Positions 37,401 to 47,800 of a stretch of 64,000 bases of DNA are shown here, in pieces. The notes under the pieces are model-generated. The model was not told the DNA's origin and made no database searches. It worked only from the letters and a program-made list of their open reading frames with translations. This DNA is from Selenomonas sputigena_A (GTDB lineage: Bacteria; Bacillota; Negativicutes; Selenomonadales; Selenomonadaceae). The stretch spans positions 372,001 to 436,000 of the forward strand of contig NZ_CP194411.1 in NCBI RefSeq assembly GCF_051603425.1, given 5' to 3'. The position numbers and the translations under genes are program-made. Within the stretch, counting starts at the first letter, position 1; each line of letters begins with the position of its first letter.

Positions 37401-40400
37401 TCGCCGTCTTGCCGCCGTAGGCAGCGTCGACATCGCCCTTCAGATTCGTGATCTTCAGATGGTTGTTCTTCGTCGTATTTCCGGCATAGGAAATACCGGC
37501 GAACAGTTCGCTCGTCGTGCTGCCGTCGCTGTGCGGCATCGTGTACGCATCTTTGGTTCCGTCGTACACGGCGTCCGTATTGTTCTGGAAGCGGTTGTAG
37601 TCGAGGATGACTGAGGTCGCCGTGCCCGTATTCGTGTCCGTGCGCAGCGCCGTCTCGTAGTCGCCGTTCACCACGCCATGCGTACGATCCTTGCCATCAT
37701 AGGCCGAGAAGCTGAGCGCATTCGCCGTCGTGCTCCTGAGGAGCGTCGTCCTGCCGATGATCTCCTGCCCACTCGACAGCCCGGACATATCGACATCGAT
37801 CTTCGACCATCCTTCCGTCCCGCCGAAGCCGTCCGCCGCCGTGAGCGTGAGCATCGCGCCGCTGCCCGTGCCGTTTTGCGCGATGTCGTCCGTCAGATGG
37901 AACTTGTACGCAGCAAAGTTCTTCGCTGTCTTGATCGTGACATCCTTCGCCTTGACATTCAGCGTATTGCCATTGCCCCCTCGGCTGCCGCCATAAACCG
38001 TCGTGTTCGCGAGATTCGTGCCCGCCGCGAGCGTCGCCGCCGTGCCGTCGCCGAGGTTGACGATGTTGCCCGTTGCCTGTCCCAAAGAACCATCTGCACG
38101 CCCGCCGTAAACATCCCCCGAGAAAGCGCCGCCCGTAATCGTGACTTCGTTGTTCTCCACTTTCCCATTGAAAAGGGAATATCCCCCGTAGACATTTTTC
38201 GCGAAAGTGCCGCTCTTGATTCTGAGCTTATTGTTCGACGCTTCCCCATTGCCCTGGATATAGCCGGCATAGACAGGGCCGCCCACCGAAGCGCTGCCCT
38301 CGATCGTGACCGTATTGCCGGACGCCTTGCCGGCATTGATGGAATGACCCCCAAAGACCGTATCGCCAATCGCCGCATCCTTGATCGTCACTTCGTTTTC
38401 CGTTACGGTCGCGCCCGACTTGCCGTAAGCCCCCCAGACGTCCTTGTTGACCTGCCCCCCGTCGATACGAACCTTGTTCCCCGTTGCCACGTCGCCGCTT
38501 TCAAGGTAGGCGGCGATTACACTGTCCCGAACCGTGCTGTTTTCAACGGTCACAACATTGTTGCTCGTGTCCTCCTTGCCATAGGCGCCGCGAACGCCGA
38601 CGGTGACCGTGGCATTTTTGACCGAAACGATATTATCCGCCGCTTTTTTCGCTGCCCATCCGCCAAAAATTTGTCTGACCTTGCCGTTTTCCAGCACGAC
38701 ATGATTGCCCGTCGCATTTCCGGCAACCTTCGCCCAGCCGCCAGTCACAAAGCCCTTGGCCTCGCCGCCGGTGATCGTGACGATATTGTCTTTCGCCGTA
38801 CCCGCGCCTTCCGTGTAACCGCCGTAAAGCGCAGCGCTGAAAGGGATGCCGACCTCGCCTTTCTTCAGGTTGACCTTGTTGCCGACGACATCGGCTGCAT
38901 TTGCCTCATCCCCGATGAATCCGCCGTAGACGTTTTTGATCTTGCCGCTTTCCAGCTCGACGTTCACTGTATTGTTTTCCGAGCCGCCCGCCGCACCCGC
39001 AGTCTTTCCGCCGTAGACGGCGTACAGCTCGCCGCCGCCCGGTGTTCCCGTCACAGTCAGCTCGTTGTCCTCCGTCTTGTTCCCGTGGTAGGAAACGCCG
39101 CCGTAGACCTCGCTCTCCCCATCCGCCATGACGGGTGCTTCTGCACCGTTATAGTCCTGCCTGCCGTCCTTGAAGCGGTTCATGCGCAGATAGACCGAGG
39201 TCGCTTCCACCGTGCCGCCGTTCTCCGTCGCCTCGTCGTCCACCGTCACGCTGCGCTCGAGGCCGTCCGCCGCGCCGATGTACGCATCGCGGTCAGACAG
39301 CTTGAGCGCGCCTGCCACACCGCTCTTGATGAGCTCCACGCGCGAAAAGATGCGGTTCTTGTTCGCCTCGCTCCATTCCGCAAGGCCGTCCAACGCGATG
39401 TCCTGGTCGATGCGGGCGGTGCTGCCGCCGAAGCCGTCCTGCGCGATCGTCAGCATCGTGGCTTCCTGCGGCGTGTTCGCATGGAGGAAGAACTTGTACG
39501 TCTCGAAATTCTTCACCTTGTCGACTGCGACATTCCTCGCCTTGACATTCAGCATGTTGCCCGTCACATCACCCGCATCGCTGCCGCCCGCAAGCGTCGC
39601 CGCCGTGAGATCCGTGCCTGCAGCAAGCTCATCGGTCGAGCCATCGCCAAGGTTCACCGTATTGCCCGTCGTCTTGCCCGTGCCCGTGGCATTGCCGCCG
39701 TGAATCGTGCCTGTCACCGTGCCGCCCGTGATCGTCACCATATTACCCGTCGCACTGCCCGCGCCCGATGTGCCGCCCGCCGCGACATCGCCCGTCGTGC
39801 CGCCCGCAATCTCGACTGTATTGCCTGCCGCATTCCCCGTACCTGCGGTAAAGCCGCCGACCAGCCCGCCCGTCGTGCCTGACGTGAGCCTGACCTTATT
39901 GCCCGTCGCTGTGCCCGCTCCCGCAACATTCGCGCCGTACGCCGCACCCGTCACCGTACCGCCCGAGACCTCGACTGTATTGCCCGCCGCATTTCCTCCC
40001 GTCGCATATCCGCCGACCAGCAAATTCGCCGTGCCGCCTGAGAACGTTACCTTATTCTTCTCAAGAGCACCCGTGCCGAACGACATGCCGCCGAAGAGGT
40101 TCTTCACCTGCCCGCCGCTCATCGTCGCCGTATTTTCCTTAACCGCTCCTGTCGTACCCGCATGTGCGTAGCCGCCCGCCGTGAAGTTTCCGTTCACTGT
40201 GCCGTTCGTCACCGTGACTGCATTCTTCGATACAAGCCCGTTTCCGTGATTGTATGCGCCGATCGCATTGTTGCCAATCGTGCCGCCCGAGATCGTGACC
40301 TTGTTCTCCGTGAGCGCACCTGTGCTCGATGTATTGAGCGTCCCGCCGCCGAAAACCGTCTTGTTCACCGTGCCGCCCGTGACCGTTGCGCTGTTTTTCG

Positions 40401-40962
40401 TGATCGCGCCGCGGCCCGCATTCGAACCGCCCACGACGGCATCCACCGTGCCGCCCGCAAGCGTGACGGAATTTTCTTCCACGGCATTTGTCCCCGACGT
40501 TCTCGACAGATAGCCGCCGTAGAGGAACGAATTCGCCGCCGTGCCCGCCTTGAACTCGGCGCTGTTGCCCGTGACCGCTCCCGTCCCGCTCAGACCGGCA
40601 TGGATATACCCATTGCCGACCCAGATATTGTTAATGGTCAGCACATTGCCGCTGACCGTCGCGCTCGTCGTGCTGCTGCCGCCGGCAGTCGCGCCGCCAT
40701 GGTTCACAATCGGACGATTCGCCGTGCCTGCAGTGCCGACCGTGACATGGTTGTCCGTCACGCTGCCCGTCTTGCTTGTCCCGCTGATGCCGGAAGATAC
40801 CGTAGTATCATTCGGAGCGATGGTCACATCATTTGCAGCATACGCCGTGGGCATTTCCCACAGTGCTCCCTCCGTTCCCGTCGGCAAATATGCCCCTCCA
40901 GCAGATAAGGCCAGCGTCACCCAAAACGACAGCTGCTTGCGCGCTTTCTTCCCCGTGAACAT
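31492..40962 (-). CDS. Giant autotransporter adhesin 1
   Basis: 3156 aa. Long signal sequence (MFTGKKARKQLSFWVTLALS, cleavage near AYAAN). The passenger is a beta-helix of about 20-27-residue turns of the form GNTVTITGGTVTGDVYGG, interrupted by recurring blocks (NTLNVKAKDVTVKSARNFDKY, LTLLKS, LDYNRFRN, YGGISYFGNTTENN). The C-terminal 270 residues form a PF03797-type beta-barrel (QYALWAVQGGTNIRAKTGSY onward) ending in VNWAF with terminal Phe, the Bam signal. GAGGAGGAATCTT selects the ATG at 40962. An 81-bp in-frame tandem array lies at 35879-36446. Shares signal, blocks and barrel with two downstream paralogues. Surface adhesion is inferred. Confidence 0.93.
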   Translation of the reverse strand: MFTGKKARKQLSFWVTLALSAGGAYLPTGTEGALWEMPTAYAANDVTIAPNDTTVSSGISGTSKTGSVTDNHVTVGTAGTANRPIVNHGGATAGGSSTTSATVSGNVLTINNIWVGNGYIHAGLSGTGAVTGNSAEFKAGTAANSFLYGGYLSRTSGTNAVEENSVTLAGGTVDAVVGGSNAGRGAITKNSATVTGGTVNKTVFGGGTLNTSSTGALTENKVTISGGTIGNNAIGAYNHGNGLVSKNAVTVTNGTVNGNFTAGGYAHAGTTGAVKENTATMSGGQVKNLFGGMSFGTGALEKNKVTFSGGTANLLVGGYATGGNAAGNTVEVSGGTVTGAAYGANVAGAGTATGNKVRLTSGTTGGLVGGFTAGTGNAAGNTVEIAGGTTGDVAAGGTSGAGSATGNMVTITGGTVTGTIHGGNATGTGKTTGNTVNLGDGSTDELAAGTDLTAATLAGGSDAGDVTGNMLNVKARNVAVDKVKNFETYKFFLHANTPQEATMLTIAQDGFGGSTARIDQDIALDGLAEWSEANKNRIFSRVELIKSGVAGALKLSDRDAYIGAADGLERSVTVDDEATENGGTVEATSVYLRMNRFKDGRQDYNGAEAPVMADGESEVYGGVSYHGNKTEDNELTVTGTPGGGELYAVYGGKTAGAAGGSENNTVNVELESGKIKNVYGGFIGDEANAADVVGNKVNLKKGEVGIPFSAALYGGYTEGAGTAKDNIVTITGGEAKGFVTGGWAKVAGNATGNHVVLENGKVRQIFGGWAAKKAADNIVSVKNATVTVGVRGAYGKEDTSNNVVTVENSTVRDSVIAAYLESGDVATGNKVRIDGGQVNKDVWGAYGKSGATVTENEVTIKDAAIGDTVFGGHSINAGKASGNTVTIEGSASVGGPVYAGYIQGNGEASNNKLRIKSGTFAKNVYGGYSLFNGKVENNEVTITGGAFSGDVYGGRADGSLGQATGNIVNLGDGTAATLAAGTNLANTTVYGGSRGGNGNTLNVKAKDVTIKTAKNFAAYKFHLTDDIAQNGTGSGAMLTLTAADGFGGTEGWSKIDVDMSGLSSGQEIIGRTTLLRSTTANALSFSAYDGKDRTHGVVNGDYETALRTDTNTGTATSVILDYNRFQNNTDAVYDGTKDAYTMPHSDGSTTSELFAGISYAGNTTKNNHLKITNLKGDVDAAYGGKTASRQGASTGNSVTVTGTGAHALKNVYGGYTGHALSRGSVTGNTVTFVSGRITGDIYGGYSAGLGITTGNTVNLGDGESDWDAASEIAGTVFGGSDAARITGNTLAVKTKNAAVNKVKNFEKYEFHLKENVADGDTMLTIAQDGFGGRTARLDTDITLDADKLAAWSEANKSNIFTRVALIKSGVTGALKLSGREVYNGASDGLERALLADDSAVLNNGTVEATSLYLRMNRFKDGRHAYDGSKAPVTEGSAKEVYGGISYYGNKTENNELTVTGTQGGGTLDAVYAGKTAGTAGGSENNMVNVELENGKITDVYGGFIGDAANGAVVTGNHVNMKKGEAKNLSGGYTSGTGDVTKNDVTVTDGTVTGDVRGGHTAGAGNVSENEIRITGGSVTGDVRGGHTTGAGKVSENAARITGGTVTGDVSGGYTAGTGDVTKNDARITGGSVTGDVRGGYTTGAGNVSENDVAVTGGTVTGNVYGGYTTGTGDVTGGSVTITGGTITGDVYGGCTTGTGATTGNTVNLGNDGRARMRRDTTSLTPSMADGTNLSAVTIYGGSNAGDVTGNTLNVYAKDVTVKSARNFDKYVFHVKDDTATNDPAVTMLTFAGTDGFGSAVDWSRIRVATDKLGSGTVIGNVTLLKSATANALSFSNYAGQNKTTAATNGDYETALRTDTNAGTATSVILDYNRFRNHTDAVHDGSNDAYTMPHSDGSTTSELFAGISYAGNTTQNNHLKIKSLKDDVDAAYGGKTAGTAGASAGNSVTVEGTGAHALKNVYGGYVENAANTGDATDNTVTFLGGRITGDIYGSYTAGTGATTGNTVNLGDGAAALAAGTDLSGVTLYGGSNAGDVTGNTLNVKAKDINVKALRNFDALHFHLGDKIGMGSTMLTLTDNDGLGRAMDWSKIRVDASALSTDQTEGKLTLLKGASVMNFTGYTGPADHTPAGNSGDYELSLHTDTGTGAAQEVLLDYNRFRNAKKKYDGSTPATNGEVYGGISYFGRTTANNELEVTGTPTGGLETVYGGKTTGTPRTPADYPTKDSKENKVTVEKEVTGEITNVIGGATFVADGTAEGNAATVRGGKIGSVHGGLAVGAGGSAKGNKVFIEGGEFKANGAVIGGGGRDASVTGDMSGNEITVTGGRMNSNNWLVGGNAWGTTSQSNNNVINLGDEAGNFNADLEGLSIWGSSYRVPTQQGGTQYDSFVYDGGDEKIAGNTLNVNAKIGKIRKIRNIDKLNFRLNNGVENGETLLELMEAGGFDKVTDPVTMNPSGQDASIKWDNVTATVDDEKLETLQGANTLTLLKSPAQDLHFTGAAGHARTHFTEKYETALYTEGNSDVTRALLFDVNRFKDGQVAYDGTKPLDEVVGGISRFGKTTEENNLVVKGVQARGILAAYGGKTEGAEGGSLNNRLLLESESENSIRDLYGGYVGNARNNGAVKNNKVTLSKGKVTRDVYGGFAAGAGEASNNAVDVQIDVEGSVVGGHSAGGEANENNLEISAVRIGGDVIGGRGGQDKQTRGNTIRLAGTQIAGEIKGGTGGSEGNTLEILAPGTTANDFSGIENLNFYLSETADPATPTLLRLNAQQKDIRGLKVGVGFSGAAPVLAPNDAVSLMKIAENGTLTTDENIKNELEGKQGVSMTYKLLLERRGTDELIARVAGAKFNEGTKSLAETRVASHDFYNSGTNMLSHAGVSSAAKAAGAADVSQEGKNDQYALWAVQGGTNIRAKTGSYVETRGCNLSLGFARQDAVQDGKFTFSPFVEYGRGNYDSYLDDGTHGEGKTSYIGGGLLGRQDMENGSYIEGSLRAGRIKSDYTGNIAGTDTSYDISSSYFGFHLGIGREIKLKGGSSLDTYLKYFYSRQNDASATLMTGERYLFDAVTSSRLRLGLRYTKGDSPESQVYAGIAWEHEFDGEARATYQGMSTPSPSLKGSSAVFELGARFAPKDSNVSYELNLNGWAGKRRGISGGVQVNWAF
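35879..36446 (-). repeat. 81-bp tandem repeats inside autotransporter 1
   Basis: Seven units of 81 bp (27 codons) starting at 35879, 35960, 36041, 36122, 36203, 36284 and 36365, each encoding a variant of GGYTTGAGNVSENDV then ITGGTVTGDV. In frame, so copy-number change would alter passenger length without a frameshift. Confidence 0.85.
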
Positions 40963-41067
40963 AAGATTCCTCCTCATGCCTAAAAGAAGCAGTATCCCTC
41001 CTGCTCCTTCCCCTCCTGACCAGAAACATCCTTATTATAGCTAATGAGTTTCGATATCATTATCGCT

Positions 41068-41096
41068 ATGTTACCATTTTCCCACTTTTTTGTCTA
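41068..41096 (-). promoter_or_regulatory. Promoter of autotransporter 1
   Basis: Minus-strand TAGACA (41096-41091), 17-nt spacer, TAACAT (41073-41068), 106 bp before the start. GATAATGATA, a Fur half-site, lies just downstream (41054-41063). Confidence 0.5.
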
Positions 41097-41463
41097 TAGA
41101 TTTTCTAGGTTTTCTGAAAAGAGTATTGGGTTTTTTCGGAAAATCTCAAGGATTAACAGCCCAAAACAGCACTTGAAACCTGCCCATTTTACCTAAACGA
41201 ACAAGGATTTCACCATTTCTGCTTTATCCCGGAAAAAATTCTCTGTGCAGCATAACAAGAATGTTATTCTCGAATGAGCCTTTTATACCATGCGTTTTTT
41301 CTATTTCATGTAAGGGCGACGCACACGGTTCACAAAGCGACGTTTGTTCGTGCAGCTTATCAGGAATACTGAGCAGCTGACCTCAGGTCAGCGGTGCAAA
41401 TTTCCGCTCACGCTGCGCCGGCAAATCACATTCCGGCAAATTGGAAGAAACTGCCGTATTTTT
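41097..41463. other. Non-coding stretch between divergent genes
   Basis: No gene seen. It holds one perfect 17-nt palindrome, gctgacct-c-aggtcagc (41376-41392), of unknown role. Confidence 0.5.
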
Positions 41464-41492
41464 ATGACACAAAAAAGATTTTGTGCTAAAAT
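41464..41492 (+). promoter_or_regulatory. Promoter with spacer palindrome upstream of DUF4405 gene
   Basis: ATGACA (41464-41469), 17-nt spacer, TAAAAT (41487-41492). The spacer contains cacaaaa-aaga-ttttgtg (41468-41485), an inverted repeat placed where a repressor would block the promoter. Confidence 0.5.
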
Positions 41493-41545
41493 GAGTTTGA
41501 TAATCCTTCTCTTAAGGAAGCAATCTGCATTGGGAGGCAATGACA

Positions 41546-41785
41546 ATGAAAAGAAATTATTATCTGATTCTTGGCTTGGCTGTCGGCATGATCATCTGCC
41601 TTGTGACGGGCACCTTCATGTATCTCCATGTCTTCGCGGCCGGCCCCGCCAAAGTCGTCAACAAGAACATCCATATCTATGTCTCATATCTCCTGACCAT
41701 CGGCGTCATCTTTCACCTCGCCTGGAACTGGAAGTGGCTCCGCAACACGACAAAGGAGATCTTTGGCAGGAAAGAACACGAATAA
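41546..41785 (+). CDS. Small two-helix membrane protein, DUF4405-like
   Basis: 79 aa. Two transmembrane helices (YYLILGLAVGMIICLVTGTFMYL and IYVSYLLTIGVIFHLAWNW) with histidines at the helix ends (NKNIHIY, FHLAWNWKW), as in DUF4405 proteins related to cytochrome-b-like folds; haem binding is possible but unproven. GGGAGG is 8 nt before this ATG; a second ATG at 41540 is too close. It stands alone between two autotransporters and faces its own terminator. Confidence 0.7.
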   Translation: MKRNYYLILGLAVGMIICLVTGTFMYLHVFAAGPAKVVNKNIHIYVSYLLTIGVIFHLAWNWKWLRNTTKEIFGRKEHE

Positions 41786-41798
41786 CCTCGGCGGACGC

Positions 41799-41844
41799 AA
41801 AGGAACCGGATACAAAGCCCTGTGGCTTCGTATCCGGTTCCTTT
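41799..41844. terminator. Bidirectional terminator between DUF4405 gene and autotransporter 2
   Basis: aaaggaaccggatac pairs perfectly with gtatccggttccttt, and an inner stem (aaagcc/ggcttc) adds pairs. ctttttatt follows on the plus strand. Confidence 0.8.
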
Positions 41845-41874
41845 TTATTCCTTAATTCGTCTTGATCCTGTAAA

Positions 41875-44800
41875 TCAGAACGCCCAATTGACGCTGCCCC
41901 CGCCGGAAACACCGCGGCGCTTGCCGGCCCAGCCGTTGAGGTTGAGCTCATAGCTGACGTTGCTGTCCTTCGGTGCGAAACGCGCACCGAGTTCGAGAAC
42001 GCCGCTGGAGCCTTTGAGGCTCGGGCTGGGCGTATCCATGCCCTGGTAGCTTGCCCTTGCATCGCCGTCGAACTCATACTCCCAAGCAATGCCTGCATAG
42101 ACCTGGTTCTCGGGGTTGTCGCCCTTCGTATAGCGCACGCCGAGGCGCAGGCGGCTCGAATTGACATCGTCGAACTTATACGTTTCACCTGTTGCGAGCG
42201 TGGCATCCGCATCGTTCTGGTGCGCATAGAAGTACTTGAGGTAGGTGTCAACGGAAGCGCCGCCCTTGAGCTTCGTCACACGACCAAGGCCGAGATGGAA
42301 GCCGTAGTAGGGATGCGAGATGTCGTAGCTCGTATCGACGCCCGCAATATTGCCCGTGTAATCGCTCTTCATGCGTCCGGCACGGATGCTGCCTTCGAAG
42401 TAGGTTCCGTCCTGCCCATCCTTTCTCGCCAGCAAGCCTGCACCGATGTAGCGCGTCTTACCGTCGCCGTGCGTACCGTCGTCGAGGTAGGAATCGTAGT
42501 TGCCGCGGCCGTATTCAACAAAGGGGCCGAAGAGCAGCGTGCCGTCCTTCTGCGCGATTTTGCGCGCAAAGCCGACATTGAGGTTGTAGCCGCGGACATC
42601 CGCATAAGAACCAGTCTTCACCTTCATGCTCGTGCCGCTCTGCGCCACCCATGCCGCATAGTCGGTAGCTGCACCAGAGGACGCAGGCCCGCCTGCCTTG
42701 CCGCTCTCTGCCGCTTCCGCAGCCACAGCCGATGCAGCTGCCGAGAGACCGCTGCCCACGAGGCTGTTGACGCCGCTGTTGTAGAAGTCCATGGCGGCAG
42801 CCCTCGTTTCAACCAACGACTTGGTTGCTTCGTTCAATTTCGCCTCGGAAACGGTGGCGACAAGCTCATCCGTGCCGCGCTTGGCAAGCGCGAACTTGTA
42901 GCGCATCGATACACCCTGCTGTCCTTCGAGCGCATTCGTCAGCGTATCGTCCGTCGTCAGCGTGCCGCTCGTGTGGTCGGGCTTTTCCGCGACTTTCATG
43001 AGGCTGAGCGTATCATTCGCCTTCAGTGTCCGCGCCCCGCCGGCAAGGCCGACGCCAAGCTTCAGCCCCCGGATATTCTTCGTGTCCGTGCCAAGCTTGA
43101 GCATCGTAGGCATGGAAGCGCTCGCGCCTTCAGGCAGGTAGAAGTTCAGATTTTCGATGTTCTCGAAGTCATTGATCTCCGTGCCCGGCGCATGGACGGC
43201 AAGCGTGTTGCCCGCAGCCTCCTTATTGCCGCCGAACACCTTTCCTGTCACCTTTGTGCCGAAGAGATTGATCGTGTTGTTTCGCGTCTGCACGTTCGGC
43301 TGAACTGGCTCCACCTGGCCGCCGTAGACATCACCTGTGACATCGACGGCACCGAGATTCACGGTGTTGTACGAAGCCGCGCCCTTGGCCGCATAGCCGC
43401 CGACGATATCGCCCGTGACCTTGCGCAGGACGTTGACCGTATTGCGCAGAGCATTTCCTGTGCCTTCCGTCTTGCCGCCAAAGACCTTGCCCGTAAACAT
43501 ATTCGCTGCATCAGTCTCCGTGAGCGTCGTCACATTATCTGCGGCATTCGCCGTATTGTCCACATTGTGGATATAGCCTGCGGCGATAAACGACCGAGCA
43601 GTAATTCCTGCATTGCCTTTTACGACAAGCTCATTATGGTGCGAACCACCGGCCTCGCCTTCCGTCTTGCCGGCGTAGGCAGCGTCAAGACCCGCAGGCG
43701 CGGCGTCAATCTCGAGGTGGTTGTACTCCGTGCCGGCGCCATACTCGGAAATACCGGCATAGAATTCATTGTTGTCGAGCGTGCTTGCCGCGTTAAGCGT
43801 GCGATTGCCATTCTTGAAACGGTTGAGCGAGAGTTCCACAGATGTGGCGTCTGCCGTCTTGTCGGGATTAACCGTCGCATTAGCGTCAAGATGCGTGACA
43901 GTCTCATAATTTCCCTGAATTTTCGAATCCAGGGCATAATCCGAGAATTTGAGTTTACCGGAAGCCAGCGCCTTGAGAAGGGTAATCTTATTCTTGCCCT
44001 GCAAGGTGTCGAGGTTTTCAGGCACATTAGTCGTGACATTTGTCCATTTTACGCGAATATCCGTATTATCCGATGACAGCTTTCCAAAGCCGCCCGGATC
44101 GGACAGCTCGAGCATGGTAGCACCGTTCTGGAGTGCGTCCGTCATCTTGAAGTTCAGCTTCTCGAAGTTGCGGATCTTCTTCACTGTCAAACCCGCTGCC
44201 TGCACGTTCAGCGTATTGCCCTTGATCTCGTCATCGGTATTGGCATAGACAGTGCCGTTATAGCTCGTGCCCCAGACCTCTGATCCATCGAGCGTACCGC
44301 CGCCAAGCGTGACGGTATTGTTGTTCGACGTGCTCGTCGTGACGCGCGAATCGCCGCCGACAATCTGTCCCGTGACCGTGCCGCCCGTGATGGTAACGCG
44401 GTTGTTCGACATACTGCCCGTGACCGTATTGTCCAGACCGCCGCCGCCGAACACGTTCGTGACCGTACCGCCCGCAACGGTAACCTTGTTCCCCGTCGCA
44501 GAGCCGCTTCCAACGGAGACAAATCCGCCATAGACGTTCGTGACCGTGCCGCTCTCGATCGTTACCGTGTTTTCTTTCGAGTCTGCCGCGCCGTTGGTCT
44601 TGCCGCCGTAGACGAAGTTCAGTCCCGCCGCAGGCGTTCCCGTCACCGTGATTTTATTCTTTTCCGTCGTATTGCCGTCCTTATACGAGATGCCGCCATA
44701 GACTTCATTTGCCGTTGCCGGATTCGTTCCGTTGTAGGTCCACTCATTATTGCGGAAACGGTTGTAGTTGAGAAGGACGGATGTCGCCGCAGCCGTTCCC

Positions 44801-47800
44801 GTATCCGTGCGCAGGATTGACTCGAAGTCGGAGTTCGGATTGTTGGCGAGGTCACGAACCGCATAGTTCGAGAACTGCAGGGCATTTGCCGTATTGGTCT
44901 TGATAAGCGTAATCTGCCCGGTCGGCGCCCCGCCGGCGGTCGGCAGCACGATATTGAACTTATTCCAGTCAATCGTGCGCCCGAAGCCGCCCGAGCCCAG
45001 CGTCAGCATAGTATCGCCGTCGCCGATCGAGCTGTTCAGTTTGAAGTTATAGTTTTCAAAGTTGTTGACAGATTTCACCGCAACATTCTTTGCATTGACA
45101 TTCAGCGTATTGTCCGTGACATCACTTGTATCATTGCCGCCATAAATATCGCTGTTCGTCAGCGTTGCCGTATATGTGCCGTCATCTGCACCGAGCGTGA
45201 CCGTGTTGCCCGTCGTCGCGCCGCCTCCCCACGACAGACCGCCTTTGATGTCGCCGCTGAACGTTCCTCCCGAAATGGTAATGGTATTTCCCGTAACCGC
45301 ATTCGTGCCGTCCGATGCACCGCCGATCACGTTCCCCTGAAAAGTTCCTCCCGAAATAACGATATGATTATCCTTTGCCGTACCGGCATCATAGGCCATA
45401 CCGCCATAGACGGCTTTCTGCAGGGTGCCGCCCGAAATGGTGACTCGGTTCTCCCTGGCCGTACCCTTCCCAAAGGATAGAGCGCCGTACACCTCCTTTT
45501 CCATCGTACCGCCCGAAATAATGACTTCATTCTTTTCCAGGGTTCCATTTGTCGTAGTGTAGCCGGGCTGCGCATTTGCATGGCCGCCATATACAGCGCC
45601 TTTGATCGTCGATGTGCCCGCAATCGTGACTTTATTCGAACTTGCCGACCCGTCGCCCAGAACAAGGCCGCCAGTGATTTCCCCCGTAACGGCTGTATTC
45701 GTCACGGTGACTTCGTTCCCGTCCGCCTTGCCGTTTGCTCCTCTGGAAAATCCTCCGGTGACATGACGGACATTGCCGCTCGTACCGACTGTGCTGTTTT
45801 CAAGCGTCACAATGTTCTTCGTGACACTCGCATCGACGTCACCTTGGGCGCCAATCACATACCCTAATACTTCTGCGCCATTCCCACGAACCTCATTGCC
45901 CTCGGCCGTCCCGCTGCCTGCAAGAAAACCGCCGAAAACGGACCAGTCAGCGTGTCCTTCGATATTGACAATGTTACGGACGACGCTGCCCTTTGCCCAG
46001 CCGCCAAAGATTGTATTATCGGCATAGCCACCCGTCTCAATGTTGACGGTATTGCCCTCTGCCCTGCCGTTCGCCGCCGTCGCATAGCCGCCATAGGCTT
46101 GCTTGACCCTGCTTGTACCTGCGATCGTGACCGTATTGTTCGTCGAATCGCCTGCGCCCGCTGTATAGCCGCCGTAGACATTCAGGCTCGTATTATTTGT
46201 ATTCGTAACCGTGAGCTTGTTGTTCGTGGTCGTATGGCCGAGACTCGAATAGCCGCCATAGACTTTATCCCCCGTTGCCGGGGTCGTGCCGTCGTAGGTC
46301 CATGTATTATTGCGGAACCGATTGTAGTCGAGAAGGACGGACGTTGCCGTATCCGTTCCCGTATCCGTGCGCAGAGCTGACTCGAAGTCAGAGTTCGGAT
46401 CGGTGATGAGGGTACGTGCAGCATAGTTCGAGAACTGCAGCGCATTTGCCGTACCAGTCTTGAGGACTGCAATCGTCCGATTCGGCTGTCCCTGACCGCC
46501 GGGCAGTCCCTCTATATTGACCTTGAACTTATTCCATTCCGTCGTGCGCCCAAAGCCGCCCGTTCCCAGTGTCAGCATGGTATCGCCGTCGCCGATCGAG
46601 CTGTTCAGTTTGAAGTTATAGTTTTCAAAATTGTTAACAGATTTCACCGCAACATTCTTTGCATTGACGTTCAGCGTATTGTCTGTGACATCACTTGCAT
46701 CATTGCCGCCATAAATATCGCTGTTCGTCAGCATCGCCGTATATGTGCCGTCGTCTGCGCCAAGCGTGACCGTGTTGCCCGTCGTCTTGCCCCACGACTC
46801 ACCGCCTTTAACATCACCGCTGAATATTCCGCCCGAAATGGTAACGGTATTCCCCGTAACCGCATTCGTGCCATCCGATGAACCACCGATAACGACCCCC
46901 TGGATGATCCCTCCCGAAATGACGACATGATTATTCTTCACCGTGCCGTTGCCATTGGACACGCCGCCATAGATACGTCCCTTCAGGGTGCCGCCCGAAA
47001 TGGTGACCTTGTTCTCCCTGACCGTGCCGTCCTTGGCGGATAGTGCGCCACACACTATCTTTTCCACCGTACCGTCCTGAATGGTGACTTCATTCTTTTC
47101 TAGGATTCCATTCGTCGTAGCATAGGCGCCTTGCGCATTTGCATGGCCGCCATAGACGGCGCCGCCGATCGTCGATGTGCCCGCAATCGTGACTTTGTTC
47201 GAGCTTGCTGATCCATCGCCCAGGACGAGGCCGGCATTGATCTCCCCGGTAACGGACGTATCTGTCACAGTGACTTCGTTTCCATCTGCCTTGCCGTTCG
47301 CTCCTCTGGAAAATCCGCCAAAGACATGACGTTTATTTCCGCCCGTACCAACCGTGCTATTTTCAAGCGTCACAATATTCTTCGTAACGCTCGCATCATC
47401 GTTCCCTTGAGCGCCGATCACCATCCCCGATACGGCTGCGTTTTTCAAATGAATCTCGTTGCGCTCAGCCGTCCCGCTGCCCGCCAGACGACCGCCAAAG
47501 ACCGTCTCATCTGCGTGTCCTTCAATATTCACAATATTATGGATGACACTGCCCGCTGCATAGCCGCCATAGACCCGCCAGCCCCTGCCCGTCGCCGTAA
47601 TCGTGACCGTATTGTTTGACGAGTTGCTCATGCCTGCCGTATAACCGCCGTAGATGCTGCTGTTGTTCAGTATGCCGCCCTCAATCGTGACGTTATTGCC
47701 CGTCGCTGCCCCCGAAGCGCTTTTGCCGCCATACACGCTTTGCCCGGAGCCAAGCGTAATGCTGTTGATGGCAACGGAATTATTCGCCACATCGTCCGCA

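Noticed and set aside
32659..39882. Long plus-strand frames (883, 612 and 734 codons) opposite autotransporter 1
   Set aside because: They arise from the repetitive codon pattern of the beta-helix passenger; they show no domain and have no ribosome sites.
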